From JAWPMT01 sp965267435 (lineage in GTDB: Bacteria > Bacteroidota > Bacteroidia > Cytophagales > Cyclobacteriaceae): a DNA stretch of 64,000 nt. The stretch is taken from the NCBI GenBank assembly GCA_965267435.1, contig OZ253960.1, positions 5,084,001-5,148,000 of the forward strand, written 5' to 3'. The position numbers were made by a program, and so were the translations under genes. Shown here one piece after another: positions 54,107 to 63,500 of the stretch (positions within the stretch are counted from its first letter, which is position 1; each line of letters starts with the position of its first letter). The notes below the pieces were generated by a model. That model did not search any database, was not told where the DNA came from, and was given only the letters and a program-made list of their open reading frames with translations.

Positions 54107-54709
54107 GTGGAACACAGAGAAAACATCATTCCGCATAACCACGCGATTTCTCAGGAGGATCGGGTTAGAAGCTATGGGTTCGCACCAAAGTTGATTTGGT
54201 TCACAGGGCTTTCCGGCTCCGGTAAATCAACGCTTGCCAGTGGTCTGGAGTCCCACTTTTTTAATCTGGGAGTTCACACGTATATCTTGGATGGAGACAA
54301 CGTGAGATCCGGGCTCAATGGTGACCTGGATTTTTCAGCCGCGGGGCGAAAGGAGAATATTCGTCGTATCGCGGAGGTAGGCCGCTTGTTTGTTGATGCC
54401 GGTATTGTGACGATCACAGCTTTTATATCACCGTTCGAGGAGGAAAGGGCCTTTGCCAAAACACTGGTGGGAGAGAAGCAATTCATTGAAGTATTTGTGG
54501 AGTGCCCATTAGAAATTTGTGAGCAACGGGATGTTAAAGGCCTCTACGCAAAGGCGAGGGCCGGGCTTATAAAAGATTTTACTGGGATAAGTTCTCCGTT
54601 TGAGACCCCCAAATCCCCAGACGTTACCGTCAATACCGCCGAAAATTCACTAGAAAACTGCCTTAAGGAGTTAGTTGATAAGATAGAGCCGCAGGTTCTA
54701 CCAGTATGA
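54107..54709 (+). CDS. cysC: Adenylyl-sulfate kinase
   Basis: The product is 200 residues. The P-loop is GLSGSGKST (34-42); DGDNVRSGLNGDL and RRIAEVGRLF are the APS kinase motifs. It phosphorylates APS to PAPS. The frame is open upstream into the previous gene, but GTG 54107 after an AAAAGG (54095-54100) is the first start past that stop and gives the usual N-terminus. It is followed by cysD with a four-base overlap. Confidence 0.94.
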   Translation: MEHRENIIPHNHAISQEDRVRSYGFAPKLIWFTGLSGSGKSTLASGLESHFFNLGVHTYILDGDNVRSGLNGDLDFSAAGRKENIRRIAEVGRLFVDAGIVTITAFISPFEEERAFAKTLVGEKQFIEVFVECPLEICEQRDVKGLYAKARAGLIKDFTGISSPFETPKSPDVTVNTAENSLENCLKELVDKIEPQVLPV

Positions 54710-55608
54710 AAAGCTATAATCTGACACATATCCGGGAGTTGGAAGCGGAGTCGATTTACGTACTTCGCGAGGTCTTCGCTCAATTTCAGAATCCCGCCAT
54801 CCTGTTCTCGGGCGGTAAGGACTCTATCGTGGTGACACACCTGGCTCGTAAAGCCTTCCACCCCGCCAGGATACCATTTCCCCTGGTGCACATAGATACG
54901 GGACATAATTTCCCAGAGACGATACGGTTTCGGGACGACCTGGTAGCCAAAATCGATGCAAAACTCGTGGTCGGGTCTGTGCAAGGGTCGATCGATAAGG
55001 GTAGCGCGATGGAGGAGCGAGGTAGAAATGCCAACCGAAATGCGATTCAGACCATCACCCTTCTCGAGACTATAGAGGACAACAAGTTTGATGCATGCAT
55101 TGGTGGCGCTCGAAGAGACGAAGAAAAAGCTCGGGCTAAGGAGCGATTCTTCTCACATCGTGATGAGTTTGGGCAATGGGATCCCAAGAACCAACGTCCC
55201 GAACTCTGGAATATATTCAATGGTCGTCATCACGAGGGGGAGCACTTCAGAGTTTTTCCTCTGAGCAACTGGACCGAGATGGATGTGTGGCAATACATAT
55301 TATTAGAAAACATTCAGATTCCGTCACTGTACTTTGCACATGAGCGTGATGTGATACGCCGCAGTGGTACATGGTTGCCAGTTTCAGAATACATTAACGT
55401 TGAGGGCGAAGAAGTGGTGAAAAAGCAAATTAGATTCCGAACCCTGGGAGATATCACGATTACTGGTGGCGAGGAGTCCGACGCAGATACATTGGAGAAG
55501 ATCATAGAGGAAGTAGCATCCGCGCGTAAGACGGAAAGAGGAAATCGGGAGGACGATAAACGTTCAGAGACTTCCATGGAGGATCGTAAGAAAGAAGGTT
55601 ATTTCTAA
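54706..55608 (+). CDS. cysD: Sulfate adenylyltransferase subunit 2
   Basis: The product is 300 residues, the usual size. It has the PP-loop-like SGGKDSIVV and HIDTGHNFPE motifs of the ATP sulfurylase small subunit, followed by GGARRDEEKARAKER. With CysN it activates sulfate to APS. It precedes cysN by 16 bases. Confidence 0.97.
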   Translation: MKSYNLTHIRELEAESIYVLREVFAQFQNPAILFSGGKDSIVVTHLARKAFHPARIPFPLVHIDTGHNFPETIRFRDDLVAKIDAKLVVGSVQGSIDKGSAMEERGRNANRNAIQTITLLETIEDNKFDACIGGARRDEEKARAKERFFSHRDEFGQWDPKNQRPELWNIFNGRHHEGEHFRVFPLSNWTEMDVWQYILLENIQIPSLYFAHERDVIRRSGTWLPVSEYINVEGEEVVKKQIRFRTLGDITITGGEESDADTLEKIIEEVASARKTERGNREDDKRSETSMEDRKKEGYF

Positions 55609-55624
55609 ATTTTTGTAGATAGCA

Positions 55625-56884
55625 ATGGCAGGTTACCTGGATATGGAGCTGTTGCGGTTCACAACCGCAGGTAGTGTAGATGACGGTAAGAGTACGCTGA
55701 TCGGACGGTTACTGTTTGATTCTAAATCAATTTTTGAGGATCAACTGGACCACGTAAAGCAGTCCAGCGAGAGGAAGGGACTTTCTCACACAGATTTGGC
55801 ACTATTGACTGATGGGTTGAAGGACGAGCGGGAGCAAGGGATTACAATTGATGTTGCCTATCGCTATTTTGCTACGCCAAAGCGTAAGTTTATCATCGCT
55901 GATACCCCTGGTCATATTCAGTACACCAGAAACATGGTCACGGGCGCTTCCACTGCCAACGTCGCCTTGATTTTAATTGACGCCAGGAACGGCGTCGTGG
56001 AACAGACTTGTCGGCACTCTATCATAGCATCGCTGCTGCAAATCCCGCATGTGATTGTATGTGTGAACAAAATGGACTTGGTGGACTATGGCGAGCGGCG
56101 TTTCGAAGAGATCAAGGAGGAGTTTGAAAAATTCTCCTCGAAGCTTGATGTGAAGGACGTCAGATTCATTCCGATAAGTGCTTTGAAAGGGGATAACGTC
56201 GTCAATCGTAGTGACAACATGCCTTGGTACGAAGGATCCACGCTGCTATACACGCTCGAGAATATTCACGTCGGCAGTGATCAGAATCATATTGATTGCC
56301 GATTTCCTGTCCAGACGGTGATACGCCCCAAAAATGATGAATACCATGACTACAGGGGGTATGCTGGAAGAATCGCAGGAGGAGTGTTTAGGTCAGGAGA
56401 TGAGATAACTGTGCTTCCGTCTGGATTTCAGTCTAAGATCAAGTCTATTGATACTTTTGATGGTCCAGTCGACGAGGCGTTTGCGCCGATGTCGGTCACA
56501 ATTACTCTCCAGGATGATATTGATGTTGGCCGGGGTGACATGATTGTTAGGAATAATAATCAACCCCAACAAAATCAGGATTTGGAGGCGATGGTTTGCT
56601 GGCTCAATCCCATTGGCCCACGCCCGAGAGCCAAGTATGCTATTCGCCATACTACCTCGGACATGAAAGCAATGATCAAAGAGATTCGCTACAAGCTGGA
56701 TATCAATACACTTCATCGCAATGAGGAAGACAAAGCCATCAAAATGAATGATATCTGTAGGGTCCAGCTTCGCACGACAAAGCCGATCCTATGTGACAGC
56801 TATCGTAGGAACAGAAATACAGGAAGCATTATCCTTGTGGATGAAGGGACGAATGAGACAGTGGCCGCAGGCATGATTATCTAG
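55625..56884 (+). CDS. cysN: Sulfate adenylyltransferase subunit 1 (GTPase)
   Basis: The product is 419 residues, without a fused APS kinase domain. It has the GTPase motifs TAGSVDDGKST (G1), DTPGHIQYTRNM (G3) and NKMDLVDY (G4). Hydrolysis of GTP drives APS formation by CysD. Kinase activity is supplied by the separate cysC upstream. Confidence 0.97.
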   Translation: MAGYLDMELLRFTTAGSVDDGKSTLIGRLLFDSKSIFEDQLDHVKQSSERKGLSHTDLALLTDGLKDEREQGITIDVAYRYFATPKRKFIIADTPGHIQYTRNMVTGASTANVALILIDARNGVVEQTCRHSIIASLLQIPHVIVCVNKMDLVDYGERRFEEIKEEFEKFSSKLDVKDVRFIPISALKGDNVVNRSDNMPWYEGSTLLYTLENIHVGSDQNHIDCRFPVQTVIRPKNDEYHDYRGYAGRIAGGVFRSGDEITVLPSGFQSKIKSIDTFDGPVDEAFAPMSVTITLQDDIDVGRGDMIVRNNNQPQQNQDLEAMVCWLNPIGPRPRAKYAIRHTTSDMKAMIKEIRYKLDINTLHRNEEDKAIKMNDICRVQLRTTKPILCDSYRRNRNTGSIILVDEGTNETVAAGMII

Positions 56885-56888
56885 TAAG

Positions 56889-57653
56889 ATGATGGATTTG
56901 AATCAGTTGTTGGAAGCCGCAAAAAGGGCAGCCCAAGAGGCGTCGGTTGAGATCTTAAAGGTCTACGAAAGCGACAACTTCGATATTGAAGCCAAGGGAG
57001 ACAACTCCCCACTAACAAGGGCAGATAAGGTCTCTCATCATGTTATCTGTGAGGCTCTGCGTGAAACTGGTCTTCCAATATTGAGCGAGGAAGGGAAAGA
57101 GATCGCGTTTGGCACCAGGAGCCAGTGGGAATACTTTTGGCTGGTAGACCCAATCGACGGGACGAAGGAGTTTATCAAAAGGAATGGAGAGTTCACGGTC
57201 AATATCGCGCTTATTCATTGTGGTAAACCCATATTGGGTGTTGTTATGGTCCCGGTGACTGGTGACCTGTATTATGCAATAGAAGGGAGCGGGGCGTTCA
57301 AGAATGGCGAATCCATATTTGTCAATAAATGTGATATCGAAGATCCAGGTCTTCGGGCGGTAGCCTCACGCTCACATATGAATGATGAGACCACACATTT
57401 CATAGAGAGGCTCAACGATCCTGTGATCGTTTCGAAGGGTAGTTCCTTGAAGTTGTTGCTGGTAGCCGAAGGGGAGGCCGATATTTATCCCCGCTTTGGA
57501 CCAACAATGGAATGGGATACAGCTGCCGCCCATGCGGTAGTTCTTGAGGCGGGAGGTACAGTGTTAGTTGCCAATTCTGATATAGAGTTGCAGTATAACA
57601 AAGAGAATTTGCTAAACCCCTTTTTTGTGGTAAAGGGAGAAGTGGTAGAATAG
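56889..57653 (+). CDS. cysQ: 3'(2'),5'-bisphosphate nucleotidase
   Basis: The product is 254 residues of the inositol-phosphatase family. Metal-binding motifs are LSEEGKE, the DPIDGTKEFIKRNGEF block and EWDTAAAHAV near the end. CysQ converts PAP, left after sulfate transfer from PAPS, to AMP. It begins four bases after cysN, so PAPS is made and its by-product removed from one transcript. Confidence 0.94.
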   Translation: MMDLNQLLEAAKRAAQEASVEILKVYESDNFDIEAKGDNSPLTRADKVSHHVICEALRETGLPILSEEGKEIAFGTRSQWEYFWLVDPIDGTKEFIKRNGEFTVNIALIHCGKPILGVVMVPVTGDLYYAIEGSGAFKNGESIFVNKCDIEDPGLRAVASRSHMNDETTHFIERLNDPVIVSKGSSLKLLLVAEGEADIYPRFGPTMEWDTAAAHAVVLEAGGTVLVANSDIELQYNKENLLNPFFVVKGEVVE

Positions 57654-57672
57654 GTGTTGAATTTTAAGTAGT

Positions 57673-60243
57673 ATGGCCAAGAAGTTTTTAGGGTTATTGT
57701 GCCTTCTTTTGGTGGCGTTAGTGTCCCTTGGTCAGGACATTGGGTCCGTTGATGTTCGCTCTCTTTCCAATCGCCAGATTTCGCAATACTGGGAAAGAGC
57801 TCAGAGGGAAGGTTATTCTCTTGGTCAAGTGAGGACCTTGGCTGCAAGTAGAGGTATGGATCCTTCTCAAGTTGAAATTCTCATTCAACGAATACAGGAG
57901 ATTGACGGTGGCACAGAGGCCGATGGGCTGAATTTCGAAGATACCGGGCTCCGAGGTGTCCAGGGGTCTCAAGGTATGGGTCTTTTTCAGGATGGTAGCG
58001 AACTAGACGCACAGCTGACTCCTTTTGAGCGGAAGTTATTCGGCTATAAGCTCTTCTATAATGATGCGATAGATTTCAGCCCTAATTATAACATGCCCAC
58101 CCCCGGGGACTACATCCTAGGACCCGGTGATGAGCTTCTTATTGAGATATATGGCACTTCGCAGGAGTCCTACCAGTTGACGATTTCTCCTGAGGGAAAG
58201 ATCCTGATACCGTTAGTAGGTCCTGTGGGTGTGGGGGGACTGACGGTGACAGCTGCCCGCTCTAGGCTAAGATCCTCGTTGGCTAAGATCTACTCTGGCC
58301 TTGCACAATCCTCTCCCACCGTATTTATGGAGGCCACCCTCGGTACTATACGTAGCATACGAGTCAATATGATCGGTGAGATCAGGCGACCCGGAACTTA
58401 TAGCTTGCCTTCGTTCGCAACCCCGTTTATGGCACTGTATTCCAGTGGAGGCCCCACAGTTAATGGTACTTTTCGGGAAATAGAGATTTACCGGGACGGA
58501 GGCCTAATCGAGAAGTTGGATGTTTATGAATTCCTGAGAAAAGGGCAGATGGGAGGAGCCTCTCGGTTACAAGACAATGATATTATGGTCATCAGGCCCT
58601 ACAATAATCATGTAGAAGTAGTAGGTGCTGTCAAGACACCCGGGATATTTGAGCTGAAAGAAGGGGAGAATCTGGTGGACCTGATTAAATATGCCGGCGG
58701 ATTCCGACCAGGAGCCATAGAGGAGTCTATCTCCGTTGAGCGTCTCAATGGGGGGGCACAATCGATACAGGACGTACCATTCAATGAGAGTTTGTTACTG
58801 GTAGATGGTGATCGCATAATTGTCCGGAAGGCGGCAGATCCTTTGATCGAAAAAGTACAAATCGAAGGGGCGGTGGCCAATGCTGGAGCTTATGGCTGGA
58901 CGCAAGGGCTCACATTGTACGACTTGGTAGAGAAGGCTGGTGGCCTTTCCCCAGAGGCTTATTTGGAGGATGCCACGTTGTTTCGAAAGAGGGCGGACTT
59001 GAGTACAGAAACAAAAAGTGTGAAGCTAAATGAGATGCTGCAGTCACAAGCCACGTCATTTCCACTCGAGATCGGTGACTTGATTGTGGTATCAAGTCGC
59101 TACGAATTAGCCGAGACCCCCTTTATTGAAGTAAATGGAGAGGTGATAAGTCCTGGCGTGATGCCTTATTTCGAAGGGATGACGGTGTCTGATGCCATCC
59201 TACTGTCTTCAGGCTTGAGAAATTCAGGTGTTGGAGGTCAGATAGAGCTCGTTCGTCGCCCCCCGGTTGCCTCGGGAGATTTTGAAGTGCAGAAGTTCAG
59301 TATTCCCAATCAATTATTTCCCTTTGAAGTAGAGAACCTGAAGGCTCCATTGAGGCCGTACGACAATATTTTCGTACGGCAGGCACCTGGATTTCGCAAT
59401 CCATCCTTTGTCGAGATAGAGGGAGAGGTGATTGGGCCAGGGAAGTACATTCTCAACAACAGGGAAACGAGGATTTCAGATCTGTTGCCCCGAAGTGGTG
59501 GCATTACGAAACAGGCATATATTGAGGGAGCGCATCTTCTCAGACCTCAAAAGGTTCTCCCACAAAGAGAAAGGGCCAGGCTATATCTGCAAAATGTGGA
59601 GAGACTCAATCTGTTTTTGACTGAGCGGCTTGCAGGAGGGACTTTGAGTGAGGTTGAACGCACCGCCCTTAACAGACGACTAGAGGGCCTGAGATCACGC
59701 TACCGACAGATACTCCTTAATAGCGGGGACTTTGCATCTGATACGCTGCTGGATAAATCTTTGGATTCCATATTTATTGACAAACCTCGGGAGTACGCAA
59801 AGATTGCATTTTCCCTAGAAGACATTCTCAACGGTAACAAGGATACAGAAAATGATTTGATCTTGCGGGATGGGGACAAGATTGTTATTCCCATCGAACC
59901 GCAGACTGTGAAGATAAGTGGGGAAGTGCTGCAGGGAAGTTCATTTGCCAGGTACCAGAAGAACTTGCCTTTTGATAGTTATATCAGTGCCGCAGGTGGC
60001 TATACGCCACAAGCAAAGAAGGGGAAGGCCTACGTCTTATACCCCAATGGGTCGGCGAAAAGATCCAGAAATTTCCTGCTCTTTAAGTCACGCCCTGCGG
60101 TGTTACCTGGTTCCGAGATCATTGTGCCAGGGGGCAGAGTAAGAGAACGGTTTGATATAGATCGCATATTTGGACTCGTGACGACTGCCGCCACAACGTA
60201 TCTGCTATTTTTGACAATCAGAGACCAGCAAACTAACAATTAG
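57673..60243 (+). CDS. Outer-membrane polysaccharide export protein, Wza-like with six SLBB domains
   Basis: The product is 856 residues, more than twice the length of E. coli Wza (about 380). A signal peptide (about 1-21) and a helical N-terminal segment precede the Poly_export domain (about 145-225; starts YILGPGDELLIEIYG). Six SLBB-type blocks follow, opening with MIGEIRRPGTY, VVGAVKTPGIF, IEGAVANAGAY, VNGEVISPGVM, IEGEVIGPGKY and ISGEVLQGSS. A hydrophobic stretch (TAATTYLLFLTI) ends the protein. It would form the exit channel for the polysaccharide. Confidence 0.93.
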   Translation: MAKKFLGLLCLLLVALVSLGQDIGSVDVRSLSNRQISQYWERAQREGYSLGQVRTLAASRGMDPSQVEILIQRIQEIDGGTEADGLNFEDTGLRGVQGSQGMGLFQDGSELDAQLTPFERKLFGYKLFYNDAIDFSPNYNMPTPGDYILGPGDELLIEIYGTSQESYQLTISPEGKILIPLVGPVGVGGLTVTAARSRLRSSLAKIYSGLAQSSPTVFMEATLGTIRSIRVNMIGEIRRPGTYSLPSFATPFMALYSSGGPTVNGTFREIEIYRDGGLIEKLDVYEFLRKGQMGGASRLQDNDIMVIRPYNNHVEVVGAVKTPGIFELKEGENLVDLIKYAGGFRPGAIEESISVERLNGGAQSIQDVPFNESLLLVDGDRIIVRKAADPLIEKVQIEGAVANAGAYGWTQGLTLYDLVEKAGGLSPEAYLEDATLFRKRADLSTETKSVKLNEMLQSQATSFPLEIGDLIVVSSRYELAETPFIEVNGEVISPGVMPYFEGMTVSDAILLSSGLRNSGVGGQIELVRRPPVASGDFEVQKFSIPNQLFPFEVENLKAPLRPYDNIFVRQAPGFRNPSFVEIEGEVIGPGKYILNNRETRISDLLPRSGGITKQAYIEGAHLLRPQKVLPQRERARLYLQNVERLNLFLTERLAGGTLSEVERTALNRRLEGLRSRYRQILLNSGDFASDTLLDKSLDSIFIDKPREYAKIAFSLEDILNGNKDTENDLILRDGDKIVIPIEPQTVKISGEVLQGSSFARYQKNLPFDSYISAAGGYTPQAKKGKAYVLYPNGSAKRSRNFLLFKSRPAVLPGSEIIVPGGRVRERFDIDRIFGLVTTAATTYLLFLTIRDQQTNN

Positions 60244-60247
60244 GTTG

Positions 60248-61393
60248 ATGAGGCGATTACCGGGCTGGAGAACCGATACAGAAGACATTAGGCGGACTTT
60301 TTCCGGAGATGAGATTGTTTTGCGTGATCTTCTCTCTGTCTTTTGGGAGAGGAGGTTACTTGTTGCCGCCCTTGTGGTCTTTTTTTTCTTGTTGGCTGTC
60401 ATCAAGGTAACCACCACCCCTGCCTCTTATGCGACAAGGTCCACGTATATCTCAGAAGCAGGCCTGGAGAGGTCATCAGTTACTGGCGGCTTTGCGGAGT
60501 TGCTGGGTTTTTCAGAGGCTTCCATGTCGGGTCGGGCTTCTGGAGTATTTAGCGATCCGCAGTTTTACCCGTCCATTATTGCCAGTCGCCCTTTCTTGAT
60601 GGATTTGGCAAAGGAGGAGTTCTTCTTTCAATACTCAAACCAGAATATGTCCTTAGGGGAATTTGTGACGCGATACGAGGACCGGGATCTCGTGGCGAGA
60701 ATGTTTAGTGCCATGGGCTCGTTACCTCGCAGGATTGGACGTTTGTTTAGCAAGTCCGAAAAATCTGCTTCCGAGGACCCCATTGGCCTTGCTAACGTTG
60801 AGGGTGGCGATACCACCATATTGGTATTGACCAAGGCCGATATTTCGGTTATGACTAAGGTGGCAGAGAGAATCATTATTTCCAACAATGGTAACCTTAT
60901 AGTGGTGGAGACCGAAATGCCTGATCCGGTCGTGTGTGCCCAGTTCAACCAATTGGTATCAAGGAAGTTACTACAATTCATCATAGATAAAGAAACTGAT
61001 AAAGAACGTCGGGATCTGCAGTATATCGAGCGCAGAGTAGCTAGCGCAAAGGATAATTTTGAAACTTCACAGCGACGCTTGGCGGGTTTCAGAGACCGGA
61101 ATAGAGGGGTAGTTTCGGCGACAGCCAAGTCCGAGGAAGAACGCTTGCAATCGGAATATTCCATTGATTTTGGCATTTACCAGAAGCTGGCAACAGAGTT
61201 GGAGGAGAAAAGAATAGCATTGGAAGAGAGAACCCCAGTATTTTCAGTTTTTGAGCCGAGCTATGTTCCGCCTGAGCCTGCAAAGCAGAGTGACGTCAGA
61301 ACCATAATTGTTTTTGTCCTGCTAGGTATTTTCTTGGGAATAGCAGGTATCTCTGGAGTCGCGGTGCGGACTTTGATCAGAAAGGGTGAATAA
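60248..61393 (+). CDS. Wzz-type polysaccharide chain-length determinant
   Basis: The product is 381 residues. It has two membrane helices, near the N-terminus (about 36-54) and at the C-terminus (about 350-372), with a long periplasmic coiled-coil region between; this is the Wzz fold. No tyrosine kinase domain is fused. It regulates polymer length or export with the SLBB protein. ATG 60248 is preferred to the preceding TTG. Confidence 0.88.
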   Translation: MRRLPGWRTDTEDIRRTFSGDEIVLRDLLSVFWERRLLVAALVVFFFLLAVIKVTTTPASYATRSTYISEAGLERSSVTGGFAELLGFSEASMSGRASGVFSDPQFYPSIIASRPFLMDLAKEEFFFQYSNQNMSLGEFVTRYEDRDLVARMFSAMGSLPRRIGRLFSKSEKSASEDPIGLANVEGGDTTILVLTKADISVMTKVAERIIISNNGNLIVVETEMPDPVVCAQFNQLVSRKLLQFIIDKETDKERRDLQYIERRVASAKDNFETSQRRLAGFRDRNRGVVSATAKSEEERLQSEYSIDFGIYQKLATELEEKRIALEERTPVFSVFEPSYVPPEPAKQSDVRTIIVFVLLGIFLGIAGISGVAVRTLIRKGE

Positions 61394-62333
61394 GGACGCT
61401 AAAATTTACATTGCTGGCCACACAGGGATGGTTGGCTCGGCCATCTGGCGTCGTCTGGCGTCTCAGGGGTATTCGCAACTGATAGGCCGGAGATCGTCCG
61501 AGGTAGACCTTCGGGACCAGTCGATGGTCAGTGATTTTTTCTCACAGGAGAAACCAGATTATGTTTTCCTTGCAGCTGCAAAGGTTGGAGGGATCCTGGC
61601 AAACGACACCTATCGGGCAGAGTTTCTCTACGACAATCTGATGATCCAATCCAACGTGATACACGCCGCCCACGAGCATAATGTCAAAAAGCTAATGTTC
61701 CTGGGCTCGTCGTGCATCTATCCGAAGATGGCGCCTCAGCCGCTACGTGAGGACTATCTGCTCACAGGGCCTCTAGAACCGACGAACGAACCATACGCGA
61801 TAGCAAAAATTGCTGGCATTAAGATGTGCGAGAACTATCGCAGACAATACGGATCGGACTTCATATCCGTCATGCCTACCAACCTCTATGGCTATGGAGA
61901 CAATTATCACCCGACTAAGAGCCACGTGCTCCCAGCTTTGATTCGTAGATTTCATTTTGCGAAGGTTGAGAATCATGGGAATGTGGAGGTTTGGGGAAGT
62001 GGGAAACCACTCCGAGAGTTCCTATTTGCCGATGATCTCGCTGATGGCTGCCTTTTCCTCATGGAAAATTACAGTGACACTGGATTTGTCAATATTGGCA
62101 CGGGCAAGGACATTTCTATCCGGGACTTGGCCGAGATGATAAAGAAGATAGTAGGTTTCGAAGGTGAGTTAACGTGGAACACGTCTAAGCCAGACGGAAC
62201 CCCTCGGAAGCTCATGGACGTCACGAAAATGAAGCAACTGGGATGGAGTTATAGTACGGAGTTGGAGGAGGGTATCAGGCTTGCCTACAATGACTTTCTT
62301 AGTTTACAGAACGATATAAACGATTCGCAATGA
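61386..62333 (+). CDS. fcl: GDP-L-fucose synthase
   Basis: The product is 315 residues of the extended SDR type. Motifs are GHTGMVGSAIWRRL, AAAKVGGILAN, LGSSCIYPKMAPQP and the YAIAKIAG catalytic pair. It converts GDP-4-keto-6-deoxymannose to GDP-L-fucose. The start is GTG 61386, overlapping the stop of the Wzz gene. gmd follows with a four-base overlap. Confidence 0.96.
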   Translation: MNKDAKIYIAGHTGMVGSAIWRRLASQGYSQLIGRRSSEVDLRDQSMVSDFFSQEKPDYVFLAAAKVGGILANDTYRAEFLYDNLMIQSNVIHAAHEHNVKKLMFLGSSCIYPKMAPQPLREDYLLTGPLEPTNEPYAIAKIAGIKMCENYRRQYGSDFISVMPTNLYGYGDNYHPTKSHVLPALIRRFHFAKVENHGNVEVWGSGKPLREFLFADDLADGCLFLMENYSDTGFVNIGTGKDISIRDLAEMIKKIVGFEGELTWNTSKPDGTPRKLMDVTKMKQLGWSYSTELEEGIRLAYNDFLSLQNDINDSQ

Positions 62334-63472
62334 ACAAAGTTGCTCTTGTAACGGGGATCACCGGTCAAGATGGAGCGTATTTGGCAGAATTGCTTCTTAA
62401 CAAAGGCTATGTGGTGCATGGCCTCAAGCGTCGATCGTCTTTATTTAATACTGACCGAATAGACCACTTGTACCAAGATCCACATGTTGAGAACCAGAGA
62501 CTGATTCTTCATTACGGAGACTTGACGGACTCCATGAATCTCACCCGAATCATTCAGGAGACTCAGCCCGATGAAATCTATAACCTGGCCGCAATGAGCC
62601 ATGTAAAGGTGAGTTTTGATACACCAGAGTATACGGCGAATGCCGATGGCATTGGTACGTTGCGGATACTGGAGGCCGTGAGATTGCTAGATTTAGAAAA
62701 AAAGACACGAGTGTATCAGGCCAGCACTTCAGAGCTTTATGGACTTGTTCAGGAAGTTCCTCAAAAGGAGCACACTCCATTTTATCCGCGATCCCCTTAT
62801 GCCGTTGCCAAGTTATATGCATATTGGATCACCGTAAATTATCGGGAAGCCTACAACATGTATGCCTGTAATGGCATATTATTTAACCATGAGTCACCTC
62901 TTCGTGGAGAAACCTTTGTCACACGCAAAATCACCAGGGCGGCCGCAAAAATTGTCCTGGGCCTCCAGGATGTAATGTATATTGGCAATTTGGAAGCACA
63001 ACGCGATTGGGGCCATGCGAAGGACTACGTCGAGGCGATGTGGTTGATGCTGCAGCAGGAGCAGCCTTCTGACTATGTGATTGCTACTGGCGTGACAACA
63101 AGAATTCGGGACTTCATCATAAAAGTTTACAATAGGCTCGGAATAGAGCTCGAATTTCGGGGAAAGGGGAAAGATGAGGTCGGTAGAGTGTCGGCTGTGG
63201 ATGTTGATAAATTGAGTGGTTTACTGGGAGATATCGACTTAGGGATTGCGGAGGGCAAGGAAGTTGTGAGAATTGATCCCGAATATTTCCGGCCCACCGA
63301 AGTAGAGCTGCTGATTGGGGATGCTACCAAGGCAAGAGAGGAACTCGGTTGGACCCCGAGCTATTCCATTACAGATTTGATTGATGAGATGGTGGTAGCA
63401 GATCTTGATTTGTTCAAAAAGCAAAAGAGCCTGGAGGACGTAGGGCACAAAATATTGAGGCAGGCCGAATGA
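62330..63472 (+). CDS. gmd: GDP-mannose 4,6-dehydratase
   Basis: The product is 380 residues. Motifs are VTGITGQDGAYLAELLL, HGLKRRSSLFNTDRI, QASTSELYG and YPRSPYAVAKLYAYW. It makes GDP-4-keto-6-deoxymannose, the precursor used by Fcl. The order fcl-gmd and the overlap show that GDP-fucose is a product of this operon. Confidence 0.97.
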   Translation: MNKVALVTGITGQDGAYLAELLLNKGYVVHGLKRRSSLFNTDRIDHLYQDPHVENQRLILHYGDLTDSMNLTRIIQETQPDEIYNLAAMSHVKVSFDTPEYTANADGIGTLRILEAVRLLDLEKKTRVYQASTSELYGLVQEVPQKEHTPFYPRSPYAVAKLYAYWITVNYREAYNMYACNGILFNHESPLRGETFVTRKITRAAAKIVLGLQDVMYIGNLEAQRDWGHAKDYVEAMWLMLQQEQPSDYVIATGVTTRIRDFIIKVYNRLGIELEFRGKGKDEVGRVSAVDVDKLSGLLGDIDLGIAEGKEVVRIDPEYFRPTEVELLIGDATKAREELGWTPSYSITDLIDEMVVADLDLFKKQKSLEDVGHKILRQAE

Positions 63473-63500
63473 TGGCAGATATGAGTGATCAATACCTGGT

